From Thalassospira lucentensis (GTDB lineage Bacteria; Pseudomonadota; Alphaproteobacteria; Rhodospirillales; Thalassospiraceae): a stretch of DNA of 64,000 bases. The stretch spans positions 2,515,001-2,579,000 of the forward strand of contig NZ_CP136684.1 in NCBI RefSeq assembly GCF_032921865.1, given 5' to 3'. Shown here piece by piece: positions 1-9,296 of the stretch (positions are counted from its first letter, which is position 1; each line of letters starts with the position of its first letter). Both the position numbers and the translations under genes were made by a program. Below the pieces are notes generated by a model that ran no database searches, was not told the origin of the DNA, and was given only the letters and a program-made list of their open reading frames with translations.

Positions 1-926
1 AGCTTTCAGGCTGGCGGGTTGAAATTATCGGGACAGATATTTCGCGCGAAATCCTGACCAAGGCTCGTGCGGGTCTTTATTCCCAGTTCGAAGTCCAAAG
101 GGGCCTTCCGATCCAGCTTCTGGTCAAGTATTTCCAGAAGAAAGAGGACCAGTGGCAAATCTCGCAGGAAATCCGGTCCAAGGTTCAATACAAGGAATTC
201 AACCTGCTCGATGATTTCCGTCCTTTGGGGCAGTTTGACATCGTCTATTGCCGCAACGTGCTGATTTATTTTGATCAACCGACCAAGACCGATGTACTGG
301 CGCGTATTTCGGCATTGATGCCCGATGACGGTTTCCTGTTCCTTGGCGGAGCAGAGACGGTTCTGGGCATTTCCGACAAATTCAAACCGCTGGCACGCCA
401 GCGCGGCATTTATCAGCTGAACCGTCCGGGAGCCCCGGATGTGGATGTTTCTGCGCTGGAAAAAATTCAGGCAGGCGGCGCTGCTGCGACGGCCGGGGCG
501 GGTGTTGCGACGGGAGGCTTTGCCTTTCCGAAACCAAAGCATATGCAGAATGCAGCGGGTGGTACGACTGCCGGTGCCGGAACCGCAACGCAGCCGCGTC
601 CGGGGCTTTCGACCGGAACCGCCGCGCGCCCGGCAACCACCACGGGCACCGGTTCAACCGGGACAGCGACCCGACCGTTGACAACAGGAACAACCGGTAC
701 TGCAGGCAGCACATATTCGCGCCCATCTTCGACCGGGACCAGCAGCACCGGTTCCGCCGGCACAGCCGGATCAACGTATCGTCGTCCATTGGGAACGACC
801 GGTTCGACGGGAAGCACACCGCCTGCACGACCATCCAGCGGAACAGGCAGTACGGGGACCGGTACAACGCGCCCGTCGACCACGTTTGATCGTTCGCGTT
901 TCGGTAAACCCGAAGACAAGAAATAG
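1..926 (+). CDS. cheR: CheR-type chemotaxis protein methyltransferase, C-terminal part (5' end outside window)
   Basis: The reading frame is open from the left edge (first full codon at base 3). CheR transfers methyl groups from S-adenosylmethionine to glutamates of chemoreceptors. Seen: EIIGTDIS (SAM-binding strand), VYCRNVLIYFD (the CheR motif near the active site) and GFLFLGGAETVLGIS, followed by GIYQL, where the CheR fold normally ends. After about base 438 the protein continues for about 160 residues of Thr/Gly/Ser/Pro/Arg-rich low-complexity sequence (recurrent TGT, TGSTG, RPS units), which is unusual for CheR. It converges on ctrA, with a shared hairpin terminator between them. The N-terminal domain is outside the window, so full length is unknown. 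Confidence 0.9.
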   Translation, partial: LSGWRVEIIGTDISREILTKARAGLYSQFEVQRGLPIQLLVKYFQKKEDQWQISQEIRSKVQYKEFNLLDDFRPLGQFDIVYCRNVLIYFDQPTKTDVLARISALMPDDGFLFLGGAETVLGISDKFKPLARQRGIYQLNRPGAPDVDVSALEKIQAGGAAATAGAGVATGGFAFPKPKHMQNAAGGTTAGAGTATQPRPGLSTGTAARPATTTGTGSTGTATRPLTTGTTGTAGSTYSRPSSTGTSSTGSAGTAGSTYRRPLGTTGSTGSTPPARPSSGTGSTGTGTTRPSTTFDRSRFGKPEDKK

Positions 927-964
927 AAAACCGGTACTTCTCGGTAAGCCATAAAGTACAAAGC

Positions 965-995
965 AAAACGCCCCGATGAAGCATCGGGGCGTTTT
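965..995. terminator. Bidirectional hairpin terminator between cheR and ctrA
   Basis: A perfect 14-bp inverted repeat (aaaacgccccgatg / catcggggcgtttt, loop aag) with A-runs and T-runs on both sides. It serves the convergent genes cheR (+) and ctrA (-). Confidence 0.85.
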
Positions 996-1037
996 TGACT
1001 TTGGGCACAGCGGAACGCGACGGCAGATGCGTTGCGA

Positions 1038-1736
1038 TCAGGCGGCTGCGCTACTGTTGACGTCCGGGTCGCGCAGGACATAGCCCCGGCCCCAAACCGT
1101 ATGGATGTAGTTGTCACCCTTGGTGGCTGACTGGATTTTCTTGCGCAGTTTGCACACGAAAACGTCGATGATCTTGAGTTCCGGCTCGTCCATCCCGCCA
1201 TAGAGATGGTTCAGGAACATTTCCTTGGTCAATGTCGTGCCCTTGCGCAGCGACAGCAATTCAAGGATGCCATATTCCTTGCCGGTCAGATGCAGCGGCG
1301 ATCCGTCAACATCAACGGTGCGTGCATCAAGGTTCACATTGAGCCTGCCGGTGGCAATCATCGATTGGGCATGGCCGCGCGACCGGCGAACGATCGCCTG
1401 AATACGTGCCAGCAATTCGACCTTGTCAAACGGCTTGGTCAGATAGTCATCCGCACCGAAACCAAGTCCTTTGACCTTGTCTTCGGTTTCGGTCAACCCC
1501 GACAGGATAAGCACCGGAGTTTCAACGCGTGCGTCGCGTAACCGTCTGAGAACTTCATAACCGTCGATATCCGGCAGCATGAGGTCCAGAAGAATAATAT
1601 CGTAATCATAAAGTTTACCGATCTCGAGGCCATCCTCCCCAAGATCCGTGGTATCGACAACCATGCCTTCTGATTTCAACATCAACTCGATGCTGTCAGC
1701 AGTGGCATTGTCGTCTTCGACAAGCAGCACCCGCAT
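1038..1736 (-). CDS. ctrA: CtrA-type cell-cycle and flagellar response regulator
   Basis: OmpR-family regulator of 232 residues. The receiver has the acidic pocket VEDD (residues 7-9), phospho-acceptor D51 in LLDLMLPD, and K in LTKPFD. The C-terminal winged helix contains [13 protein letters not shown] and the terminal [11 protein letters not shown]. The characteristic MRVLLVEDD start places the ATG at 1736 rather than nine codons upstream. In alphaproteobacteria CtrA is phosphorylated by the CckA-ChpT relay, binds TTAA-N7-TTAA and activates early flagellar operons; in Rhodospirillales it mostly controls motility. A CckA-like kinase lies at the other end of this window. The upstream region (1737-2139) carries three GANTC sites. 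Confidence 0.93.
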   Translation of the reverse strand: MRVLLVEDDNATADSIELMLKSEGMVVDTTDLGEDGLEIGKLYDYDIILLDLMLPDIDGYEVLRRLRDARVETPVLILSGLTETEDKVKGLGFGADDYLTKPFDKVELLARIQAIVRRSRGHAQSMIATGRLNVNLDARTVDVDGSPLHLTGKEYGILELLSLRKGTTLTKEMFLNHLYGGMDEPELKIIDVFVCKLRKKIQSATKGDNYIHTVWGRGYVLRDPDVNSSAAA

Positions 1737-2139
1737 GTTCCGCTCCGTTACCGTGTTCCGCAAAAATTCCGTGTTGATCCGGCTTATTCCGACAAGCGCC
1801 CCAACGATTGCCGTGTGGAAATTTTATTCCATTCCGTTAACGATACGTTGCTTTGCGACTCGTGGCAAGCAGGCGAGTCGCATCTTGTTAACTTTTTTTC
1901 ACCGATAAAGGCGACTCGGTTCCGGAATGTGAAGTTTCCCAACGGTTTGCGCCGTTAACGACCATGCATGCCGATACCGGATTTTTAATGCCGATTTGGC
2001 ATATACGGGTTTTTAATACCGTTTATGACACTTATATCTGGTGCGACGCGGACGAATTTGCCACCCTTTGACAGGATGGTGACGATAAAATTCCGGATCG
2101 CATCACGTATCGACACCCGTCAGACAGAAAAGTGCAAAC
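1737..2139. promoter_or_regulatory. Divergent intergenic region between ctrA and fliI
   Basis: A 403-bp gene-free region with several signals. Three GANTC sites (1857-1861, 1875-1879, 1913-1917) match the CcrM methylation target. The first two lie inside a perfect inverted repeat. There are three GTTAAC hexamers (about 1836, 1887, 1952). A pair of direct repeats of the form TTTTTAATRCCG lies near 1982 and 2010, about 28 bp apart, on the fliI side. Promoters for both genes must lie here; I cannot assign -35/-10 elements with confidence. Confidence 0.6.
1855..1881. repeat. Inverted repeat with GANTC in both arms
   Basis: Arms gcgactcg (1855-1862) and cgagtcgc (1874-1881) are perfect complements separated by 11 bases. 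A third copy of the left-arm sequence begins at 1911. It looks like a regulatory site in the ctrA upstream region. No gene ends just before it on the plus strand, so a terminator role is unlikely despite the T-run at 1893-1899. Confidence 0.7.
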
Positions 2140-3639
2140 GTGTTTCAGATTGGCCGAAACATCATCGCCGAACTTCGCCGCATTCCCGATTACAGGATTG
2201 TTGGGCGGGTTACGGCTGTTTTGGGGCTGCTGGTCGAGATTGGCGGGGTCGAAGGCGCACTATCGGTTGGGGATCGTTGCAAGGTCAAACGCCGGGATGG
2301 CGAGGCCGTCATTTGCGAGGTTGTCGGTTTCCGGAATGAACGCGCTCTTTTGATGCCGTTCGGGATGCTTGACGGCATCGGTATCGGTTGCGAGGTCGAA
2401 CTGGCCGACACCCAGCCACAGGTCTATCCCGATGAAAGCTGGCTTGGGCGTGTGGTCAACGCATTCGGGCAACCGGTCGACGGCAAGGGTCCTCTGACCG
2501 AAGGTCCAATACCCTATCCGATCCGCAATGCACCGCCATCCGCCCATTCGCGCCAGCGTGTTGCCGGAAAGATCGATCTGGGTGTGCGCGCGATGAACAC
2601 CTTCCTGACCTGTTGCCGGGGGCAACGTATGGGGATTTTCGCCGGGTCGGGTGTGGGTAAATCCAGCTTGCTGTCGATGATGACCCGCCACACGACATCC
2701 GATGTATCGGTCGTCGGTCTGATTGGCGAACGTGGCCGCGAAGCACGCGAATTCATCGAAGACGATCTGGGCGAAGAAGGTCTCCGCCGTTCCGTCGTCG
2801 TCGTTGCCACATCGGACGAACCGCCGCTGATGCGTCGTCAGGCAGCCTACATGACGATGGCACTGTCGGAGTTTTTCCGTGATACTGGGCGCGATGTCCT
2901 GTGCATGATGGATTCTGTAACCCGTTTTGCCATGGCCCAGCGTGAAATCAGCCTGTCGGTGGGCGAGCCGCCTGCGTCAAAGGGCTATACACCGACGGTA
3001 TTTGCCGAATTGCCGCGTCTTTTGGAACGTGCCGGGCCGGGCGGGCCGGGGCAGGGATCGGTCACTGGCCTCTTTACCGTGCTGGTCGATGGCGATGATC
3101 ATAACGAACCGATTTCCGATGCGGTGCGCGGTATTCTTGACGGGCACGTTGTGCTGGATCGCGCAATTGCCGAACAGGGACGATATCCGGCCATCAATAT
3201 TTTACGCAGTGTGTCGCGTACCATGCCGGGCTGCAATAACGAGCATGAAAACCAGATCGTTTCGCGTGCTCGCCAGTTGCTGGCGACATATGAGGACATG
3301 GCCGAACTGATCCGTCTGGGGGCCTATCGTCTGGGGACGGACCCGAAGGTGGACGAGGCAATCCATTACTTCCCGCTGATCGAGGAATTCCTGAAGCAGC
3401 GCAAAACCGAATGCACCCGTCTGGCCGACGGTTATGCTGAATTGGCACGTCGTCTTGATCTGGCACCTGCCCAGCAGGAAGCCCCTGATGGGGCTGGTCA
3501 ACCGGCAGCCAATCCGCAAGGCGCAACCGTCATGGAACGCAATCGTCTTCGGCCCCAAGTTAACAGTCGTTCAACCGCCGCAAATGCGGGGAATGATCTG
3601 AATGCAGCGAAGCGTGCGCTTCGGCGTGATCAGCAATGA
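2140..3639 (+). CDS. fliI: Flagellar export ATPase FliI
   Basis: A 499-residue member of the F1-beta-like ATPase family that powers or unloads substrates at the flagellar type III export gate. Seen: N-terminal VYGR-like segment ([14 protein letters not shown]), Walker A GSGVGKSS, the [10 protein letters not shown] loop specific to FliI/SctN, Walker B region [13 protein letters not shown], and [18 protein letters not shown]. The chosen start is GTG at 2140, because it gives an N-terminus of usual length with no in-frame ATG upstream. The last about 60 residues are Gln/Ala/Asn-rich and poorly conserved. fliJ follows 54 bp downstream, forming a two-gene operon. Confidence 0.95.
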   Translation: MFQIGRNIIAELRRIPDYRIVGRVTAVLGLLVEIGGVEGALSVGDRCKVKRRDGEAVICEVVGFRNERALLMPFGMLDGIGIGCEVELADTQPQVYPDESWLGRVVNAFGQPVDGKGPLTEGPIPYPIRNAPPSAHSRQRVAGKIDLGVRAMNTFLTCCRGQRMGIFAGSGVGKSSLLSMMTRHTTSDVSVVGLIGERGREAREFIEDDLGEEGLRRSVVVVATSDEPPLMRRQAAYMTMALSEFFRDTGRDVLCMMDSVTRFAMAQREISLSVGEPPASKGYTPTVFAELPRLLERAGPGGPGQGSVTGLFTVLVDGDDHNEPISDAVRGILDGHVVLDRAIAEQGRYPAINILRSVSRTMPGCNNEHENQIVSRARQLLATYEDMAELIRLGAYRLGTDPKVDEAIHYFPLIEEFLKQRKTECTRLADGYAELARRLDLAPAQQEAPDGAGQPAANPQGATVMERNRLRPQVNSRSTAANAGNDLNAAKRALRRDQQ

Positions 3640-3693
3640 GATCATGATCATGCTGAAATGCGGTGCCAGCGATATTTCGGATAACTGACAGCG

Positions 3694-4122
3694 ATGGCCA
3701 AGGATTTCAAAACCCTGATACGTATGCGCAAATGGGCCCTGGATGACAAACGCCGTGAACTTGGCGAGATGCAGGGTGTGCTGAATAATCTTCTGGCGGA
3801 AAAGAATGCACTGGAAAAAGCGGTGGTCGAAGAGCAGAAGGTGGCGGCCGAAAACCCCGAACTTGCCGGTTTCGCCTATGGATCTTTTGCCAGTGCTGTC
3901 ATTGCCGAGCGCGCGGCACTGGTCAAACGGATATCCGATCAGGAAGTCAAAATTGACGCGTTCCGTGACGAGGTCGCCGATGCATTCAAGGCCGTGAAAA
4001 CCGCCGAAATTGCCGAACGCAACCGCGTCGAGGCGGAGCGTGCGGAAGAAGACCGCAAGGAACAGGCCGAACTTGATGAAATCGGTGCACGTTCCGCCAC
4101 CCGTGATGATGGCCTGATTTAA
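3694..4122 (+). CDS. fliJ: Flagellar export chaperone/stalk protein FliJ
   Basis: A 142-residue, highly charged, almost entirely helical protein (long Glu/Lys/Ala coiled-coil pattern). FliJ is the gamma-subunit-like stalk inserted in the FliI hexamer and shuttles export chaperones. Family assignment rests on size, the N-terminal KDFKTLIRMRKW segment and its position directly after fliI. FliJ proteins are poorly conserved, so context carries much of the weight. It ends 6 bp from the convergent YbaK-like gene, with no hairpin between them. Confidence 0.85.
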   Translation: MAKDFKTLIRMRKWALDDKRRELGEMQGVLNNLLAEKNALEKAVVEEQKVAAENPELAGFAYGSFASAVIAERAALVKRISDQEVKIDAFRDEVADAFKAVKTAEIAERNRVEAERAEEDRKEQAELDEIGARSATRDDGLI

Positions 4123-4128
4123 GTTGGG

Positions 4129-4611
4129 TCAGGCCGAGATCGAAACACCTGTTTCAACGCCGGTTACCCGGCGGAGTTCGTCCGGGGGCATGGCAAAGAC
4201 CGTCTTGGGTGTTCCTGCCGCCAGCCAGATCGTTTTTTTCGACAGCAGTTTTTCATCAATCAGGGTTTCGACTGGTCCGACATGGCCAAAGGGCGGCACG
4301 CCGCCAATGGCATAGCCGGTCGAGGTGCGGACATCGTCTGCCGTCGCCTTACGGATCGAAAGGCCGCCGATCAGTCCGGCAACGCGTTTTTCATCGACCT
4401 GATCGGCACCGTTCATGATGATCAGGATTGGTTTGTGGCGTTCGGTCATGAACACCAGTGATTTTCCGATATCACTGATATCGCAGCCGATTGCCGATGC
4501 GGCATCCGCAGCTGATCTTGTGCCATCGGGAAATTCCAGCACCTTGATATGATCAAGGCCATGCTTGTCGAATGCATTTTTCAGGCACGAAGGAGGTGCG
4601 ACCTGTTTCAT
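4129..4611 (-). CDS. YbaK/EbsC-family aminoacyl-tRNA deacylase
   Basis: 160 residues. Members of this family hydrolyse mischarged Cys-tRNAPro or Ala-tRNAPro in the cytosol. Conserved family features seen are the lysine in IGKSLVFMT, the GYAIGGVPPFGH glycine/proline loop (near residue 103) and the hydrophobic IWLAAGTPKTVFAMPPDEL strand-helix at the end. The exact substrate cannot be assigned from the sequence. Its ATG overlaps the stop of the TerC-like gene by 4 bp (ATGA), so the two are co-transcribed. It is not a flagellar gene and starts a non-flagellar block. Confidence 0.85.
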   Translation of the reverse strand: MKQVAPPSCLKNAFDKHGLDHIKVLEFPDGTRSAADAASAIGCDISDIGKSLVFMTERHKPILIIMNGADQVDEKRVAGLIGGLSIRKATADDVRTSTGYAIGGVPPFGHVGPVETLIDEKLLSKKTIWLAAGTPKTVFAMPPDELRRVTGVETGVSISA

Positions 4612-5345
4612 TTGGTGGCTCCGAGCTCTTTGGCTTTGCGTTTACGCTTCTGATTGATCAGGTTCAGCGTTTCTACCCCAAGGCTGAATGCCATCGCGAA
4701 ATAGATGTAACCTTTGGGGACATGGATTTCGACACCGTCCAGCAGCAGGACAAATCCGACCAGGATCAGGAAGGCCAGTGCCAGCATTTTGACCGATGGG
4801 TGTTTCTCAACAAAATCGCCAATTGTTTTGGCCGCAGCCAGCATGACGAGAACCGACAGAACAACCGCGATCATCATGATCGATATATGATCGACCAGTC
4901 CAACGGCGGTAATCACACTGTCGAGCGAGAAGATGATATCAAGCAGCATGATCTGGGCTATGGTCATCGCAAAGCCCGACATGATCTTGCCCGGTCCGTG
5001 TTCTTCGGGTTCGTCGATTGTGTGATGAATTTCCTTGGACGCCTTGGCAATCAGGAACAACCCGCCGACAATCAGAATAAGATCCCGGCCACTGACTTCC
5101 TGCCCGAAGGCGGAAAACATCGGGGCAGTCAGTTCCATCACCCATGCGATACAGGCCAGAAGCACAAGCCGCATGCCCATCGCCCCGATCAGGCCGATAC
5201 GGCGTGCCGATTTCTGCTGATTTTGCGGGAGTTTGGATACGATCACCGACAGGAAAACAATATTATCGATGCCCAGCACGATTTCGAGCGCGGTCAGGGT
5301 GGCAAGCCCCATCCACATATGCGGATCCGTGACCCATTCAAACAT
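4608..5345 (-). CDS. TerC/YgdQ-family integral membrane protein
   Basis: About 245 residues with roughly seven hydrophobic helices. The family hallmarks are paired acidic motifs inside membrane helices: LEIVLGIDNIVFLS near the N-terminus and LDIIFSLDSVITAVG in the middle. TerC-type proteins have been linked to tellurite resistance, and some members to manganese export during protein secretion; the substrate here is unknown. I chose the ATG at 5345 (MFEWVTDP), preceded by a gggaacag ribosome-binding site, over a start 23 codons upstream. Translationally coupled to the YbaK-like gene. Confidence 0.85.
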   Translation of the reverse strand: MFEWVTDPHMWMGLATLTALEIVLGIDNIVFLSVIVSKLPQNQQKSARRIGLIGAMGMRLVLLACIAWVMELTAPMFSAFGQEVSGRDLILIVGGLFLIAKASKEIHHTIDEPEEHGPGKIMSGFAMTIAQIMLLDIIFSLDSVITAVGLVDHISIMMIAVVLSVLVMLAAAKTIGDFVEKHPSVKMLALAFLILVGFVLLLDGVEIHVPKGYIYFAMAFSLGVETLNLINQKRKRKAKELGATK

Positions 5346-5553
5346 GATCTGTTCCCGTTTCTGTGTTCCTGACCGCGATTTCCGCAGCACCGATAAGGTG
5401 TAATCACCAGCCATCTAACGCAAGCGTGAATTGATTTTAGTCTGCCAAGATTGGAAAAATGATGGCAACAAAAACAAACAGGTAACGCGGATGACGCCCG
5501 ATTGTTTCAATCGGCTGTTATTTGTGGCCCATCCAGTAACAAGGATTTCCAAG

Positions 5554-6783
5554 ATGCGCGTTTTTCTTGCCGGTCTGAGCATTGTCGCCGGTCTCGCGAC
5601 AGCAGCGGTTACCATCCCTGCCAAGGCCGACCCGGCACCCGATATCGGCAACTGGCAATCGGTTCTGGATCAGGCGCGCGGCCAAACGGTTTACTGGCAT
5701 GCCTGGGGTGGGGAGCCGCGTATCAATGATTACATCGCATGGGCTGGTGCGCAGGTGCAGGAACGTTATGGCGTAAATGTCGTACAGGTAAAACTTTCCG
5801 ACACCGCTGATGCGGTGGCAAAGGTGCTTTCGGAAAAGACGGCTGGCGTTGATGATGGCGGGGCGGTCGATATGATCTGGCTGAACGGTGAAAACTTCGC
5901 CGCCATGAAGCGCAATGATCTTTTGTTCGGTCCATGGGCGGAACAGACGCCGAATTTTGCCTATGTCGATGTCGAAGGCAAGCCAACCGTCATCAATGAT
6001 TTCACGATACCGACCATGGGTCTTGAAGCGCCGTGGGGCATGGCGCAGGTCAGTTTCTATTATGACACCGCACGCCTTGATAGCGTGCCCAAATCAGCAC
6101 AGGAACTTCTGGAATGGTTGGTTAAACATCCGGGGCGCTTTACCTATCCTCAGCCGCCAAACTATATGGGTTCGACCTTCCTGAAACAAATCCTGACCGA
6201 ACTGGTTGAAGACCCCAAAGTTCTGCAACAGCCTGCAAATCAGGTAGATGCCGAAAAGGTATTGGCACCACTTTGGGGATATCTTGAAGATTTGCAGCCG
6301 CTATTGTGGCGCAATGGACAAGCCTACCCGCAAAACGGCGCGTCATTGCGCACGATGATGGCCGATAACGAGATCGATATCGCGTTTTCGTTCAGTTCCG
6401 GCGAAGTGTCATCTGCGATCGAGGCGATGGAGCTGCCCGATACAGTCCGGTCCTATGTGTTTGACAACGGCACGCTTGGCAATACCAACTTCGTTGCCAT
6501 TCCCTATAACGCATCTGCCAAGGCAGGGGCGGTTGTACTGGCCGATTTTCTGATGTCGCCCGAAGCCCAGTTGCGTAAACAGGATCCGCAATATTGGGGG
6601 GCCGATACGGTACTGGCGATGGATAAACTTCCTGCGGATATGCAAAAGGCCTTTGCCGATCTTGATCTCGGCATCGCGTCGCTGTCTCCTTCCGAACGTG
6701 GGACGGTTTTGCCGGAACCGCATCCAAGCTGGATGGAACTGGTTGAAACCGAATGGCAGAAACGTTATGGCGTGGCCGAATAG
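5554..6783 (+). CDS. ynjB: ABC transporter substrate-binding protein, YnjB type
   Basis: 409 residues with a signal peptide (MRVFLAGLSIVAGLATAAV, cleavage near AKA-DP). The mature part has the periplasmic binding protein signature of the YnjB group (WHAWGGEPRINDYIAW, DMIWLNGENFAAMK, FDNGTLGNTNFVAIPYNA). I chose the ATG at 5554 because it directly precedes the signal peptide and has an aagga site upstream; an in-frame start 41 codons earlier gives no signal peptide. First gene of a ynjB-ynjC-ynjD operon. The substrate of YnjBCD systems is not established. Confidence 0.9.
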   Translation: MRVFLAGLSIVAGLATAAVTIPAKADPAPDIGNWQSVLDQARGQTVYWHAWGGEPRINDYIAWAGAQVQERYGVNVVQVKLSDTADAVAKVLSEKTAGVDDGGAVDMIWLNGENFAAMKRNDLLFGPWAEQTPNFAYVDVEGKPTVINDFTIPTMGLEAPWGMAQVSFYYDTARLDSVPKSAQELLEWLVKHPGRFTYPQPPNYMGSTFLKQILTELVEDPKVLQQPANQVDAEKVLAPLWGYLEDLQPLLWRNGQAYPQNGASLRTMMADNEIDIAFSFSSGEVSSAIEAMELPDTVRSYVFDNGTLGNTNFVAIPYNASAKAGAVVLADFLMSPEAQLRKQDPQYWGADTVLAMDKLPADMQKAFADLDLGIASLSPSERGTVLPEPHPSWMELVETEWQKRYGVAE

Positions 6784-6789
6784 ACATAC

Positions 6790-8475
6790 ATGCTGAGGTT
6801 TTTTCCGGCTTTCACCCTTATTCTGATGATCGGTCCGGTTTGCGCCGGGCTGATCGGAACGATGTTGCCTGCATTCGGGTATCTTCCGGCGCTTGGCGGT
6901 GACGGAATATCGATTGATCCTTGGCGTGATTTGTTACGTCAGCCCGGATTGGCGATTTCTGTGCGGCTATCGCTTGTGAACGGACTTGTTGCCACCCTGA
7001 TCTCGTTTTCACTTGTCATGCTGTTCTGTGCGGCGTGGCAGGGCACGCGGATTTTTGCGGTGATGCAGCGGTTATTGTCACCAATCTTGTCCGTGCCACA
7101 TGCTGCTGCGGCTTTTGGTTTGGCATTTCTGATTGCACCAAGCGGCTGGATTGTTCGGGCGGTGGCACCGTTTGCCGGATGGGATCGACCGCCTGATATC
7201 GTGACCTTGCATGACCCGATGGGAATTGCCCTTATTGCCGGGCTGGTTGCCAAGGAAATTCCGTTTCTGTTGTTGATGACACTTGCCGCCTTGCCGCAGG
7301 CAGATGCAGACCGGACCCGTCAGGTGGTTCTGACGTTTGGCTATGGTCGTGTGGTCGGCTGGCTGAAAGCCGTGTTGCCGCGGATCTATCCGCAAATCCG
7401 TTTGCCGGTATTGGCGGTGCTGGCTTATTCAACCTCTGTTGTTGATGTCGCGATGATCCTTGGCCCAACGACACCGGCCCCTCTGGCGGTACGTATTCTG
7501 GGCTGGTTGTCCGACCCGGACCTGTCGCATCGTTTTCTGGCCTCTGCCGGGGCGATGTTGCAGTTGATCCTTGTGCTTATGGCGATTGGGATCTGGTGGG
7601 GAGGGGAAAAGCTGGCCGGATTTTGGGGGTGTTTCTGGGCCGAAGGCGGGATGCGCGGACGACGGGATGGAACCCTTCGCCGTTTTGCTGCGGGTGCGGC
7701 TATCCTCTCGGCAGGGGCCGTGTTCCTTGGGCTGGCAAGTCTTCTGGTCTGGAGCTTTGCCGGATACTGGTCGTTTCCGGAATTCCTGTCACGCAGTTTC
7801 AGTCTGCGTCTCTGGATGCGGGAATACGACATGCTGGGCGCGATACTGTGGACGACACTTGTGATTGCAGTCTTATCGGTGATGGTTGCGATTGCACTTG
7901 TTCTTGGATGTCTTGAAAACGAAACTCGCCGGTTCCAAAAACCGGGGCAGGGGGCGATGTTATTGATTTATCTGCCGCTTTTGATGCCGCAGATCAGCTT
8001 CATGTTCGGGCTTCAGGTGTTTTTCACTGGTATCGGGCTGGAACGTACGTTGATTTCTGTCGTGATCGTTCACTTAATTTTTGTGCTGCCCTATGTTTTT
8101 CTATCACTTGCCGATCCGTTTCGCGCCCTTGATCCGCGATATGGACAAACGGCCCTTTGCCTTGGAGCATCACCGGCACGGGTGTTCTGGCGGGTCCGGT
8201 TGCCTTTGCTGACCCGTGCGGTTCTGACGGCTTGTGCGGTCGGTCTTGCGGTCAGTGTCGGGCAATATCTGCCAACCCTTTTGATCGGAGCGGGGCGGTT
8301 TGCCACGGTAACGACCGAGGCGGTTGCACTGGCGTCGGGCGGAGACCGGAGGATGATCGGGATTTACGGGCTTTTGCAGATGATCTTGCCTTTTGCCGGT
8401 TTTGCTCTGGCTCTTCTGATCCCGGCTGTTGTGTTCCGTCAGCGGCGCGGCATGGCCGACCATAACAGGGGATAG
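6790..8475 (+). CDS. ynjC: ABC transporter permease, double-domain YnjC type
   Basis: 561 residues containing two fused permease halves, each with several transmembrane helices and an EAA-like loop (LTFGYGRVVGWLKAVLPRI in the first half, LCLGASPARVFWRVRLPLL in the second). Such fused permeases occur in iron, thiamine and YnjC-type importers, where one polypeptide forms the whole membrane channel. It starts 6 bp after ynjB stops and ends 7 bp before ynjD, so the three genes form a complete importer. Confidence 0.9.
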   Translation: MLRFFPAFTLILMIGPVCAGLIGTMLPAFGYLPALGGDGISIDPWRDLLRQPGLAISVRLSLVNGLVATLISFSLVMLFCAAWQGTRIFAVMQRLLSPILSVPHAAAAFGLAFLIAPSGWIVRAVAPFAGWDRPPDIVTLHDPMGIALIAGLVAKEIPFLLLMTLAALPQADADRTRQVVLTFGYGRVVGWLKAVLPRIYPQIRLPVLAVLAYSTSVVDVAMILGPTTPAPLAVRILGWLSDPDLSHRFLASAGAMLQLILVLMAIGIWWGGEKLAGFWGCFWAEGGMRGRRDGTLRRFAAGAAILSAGAVFLGLASLLVWSFAGYWSFPEFLSRSFSLRLWMREYDMLGAILWTTLVIAVLSVMVAIALVLGCLENETRRFQKPGQGAMLLIYLPLLMPQISFMFGLQVFFTGIGLERTLISVVIVHLIFVLPYVFLSLADPFRALDPRYGQTALCLGASPARVFWRVRLPLLTRAVLTACAVGLAVSVGQYLPTLLIGAGRFATVTTEAVALASGGDRRMIGIYGLLQMILPFAGFALALLIPAVVFRQRRGMADHNRG

Positions 8476-8482
8476 TTGGCAT

Positions 8483-9160
8483 ATGAGCAGAATCCTCAAC
8501 CCCGATAGCACCACATCCAGCGGACTTGAATTGCGCCGGGTTTCCATTCGCCTGAATGGGCGGGGGCTGGTTGATATTGATATCGTGATCAAACCGGGCG
8601 AGATCGTGACGCTTATGGGGCCAAGCGGTTCGGGGAAGTCCAGCCTGCTTGCGCATATTTGTGGAACATTGCCATCGGGCCGTGCCGCCGGGTTTGAGGT
8701 TGGCGGGCAGGTCGTGTTGAACGGAATGTCGCTGGATGGTTTGGCACCACAGGATCGTCATGTCGGTATTCTGTTTCAGGATGACCTTCTGTTTCCGCAT
8801 TTATCGGTTGGGGGTAATCTGGCATTTGCCCTGCCGTCAACCATCCGCGGGCGCGACGAACGCAGGCAACGGATTGATGAAGCACTTGAAAGTGCCGGGC
8901 TTGGTGGCTTTACCGACCGTGATCCTGCGACATTATCCGGGGGCCAACGTGCGCGCGTGGCCTTGATGCGGGTGCTGTTGTCCGAACCCGATGCGCTTTT
9001 GCTTGATGAACCGTTTTCAAAGCTCGATACCGAATTGCGCGACCAGATCAGAACCTTTGTTTTTGATCAGGCACGTTTGCGCGGTCTGCCGACCCTTATG
9101 GTCACCCATGATCCCGAGGACGGGGCTGCGGCGGGTGGCAGGATCGTGAATCCGGTATAG
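8483..9160 (+). CDS. ynjD: ABC transporter ATP-binding protein, YnjD type
   Basis: 225 residues. Walker A GPSGSGKSS, Q-loop in GILFQDDLLFPHLSVGGNLAFAL, signature LSGGQRARVALMR, Walker B ALLLDEPFSKLD and the switch histidine in LMVTHDPED are all present. The start is set at the ATG at 8483, seven bases after the permease stop; an earlier in-frame ATG overlaps the permease. The protein is short, ending soon after the H-loop, as is usual for this subgroup. A short inverted repeat follows the stop. Confidence 0.92.
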   Translation: MSRILNPDSTTSSGLELRRVSIRLNGRGLVDIDIVIKPGEIVTLMGPSGSGKSSLLAHICGTLPSGRAAGFEVGGQVVLNGMSLDGLAPQDRHVGILFQDDLLFPHLSVGGNLAFALPSTIRGRDERRQRIDEALESAGLGGFTDRDPATLSGGQRARVALMRVLLSEPDALLLDEPFSKLDTELRDQIRTFVFDQARLRGLPTLMVTHDPEDGAAAGGRIVNPV

Positions 9161-9181
9161 CATGCAGGCGGTTTCTGCATG
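9161..9181 (+). terminator. Possible weak terminator after ynjD
   Basis: A perfect 7-bp inverted repeat (catgcag / ctgcatg, 7-base loop) begins at the base after the ynjD stop codon and is followed by attttc. The U-tract is short, so this is tentative. Confidence 0.4.
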
Positions 9182-9296
9182 ATTTTCACGCTGGTCAATC
9201 CGGGCGTTTGGTCCTAAGAGAAACCCACCGCAAAGAATTGTCTTGGGTCCGGGATACAAAATCAAAAGGCCCATGCGGCATCGGAGAATGTCGTGA

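Noticed and set aside
1855..1899. The GANTC palindrome plus T-run as a terminator
   Set aside because: No gene ends upstream of it on the plus strand, and the T-run starts 11 bases after the stem.
4572..5372. A 266-codon open frame antisense to the TerC-like gene
   Set aside because: The His/Asp/Gln-rich translation is typical of the reverse of a membrane protein; the minus-strand frame has clear TerC motifs.
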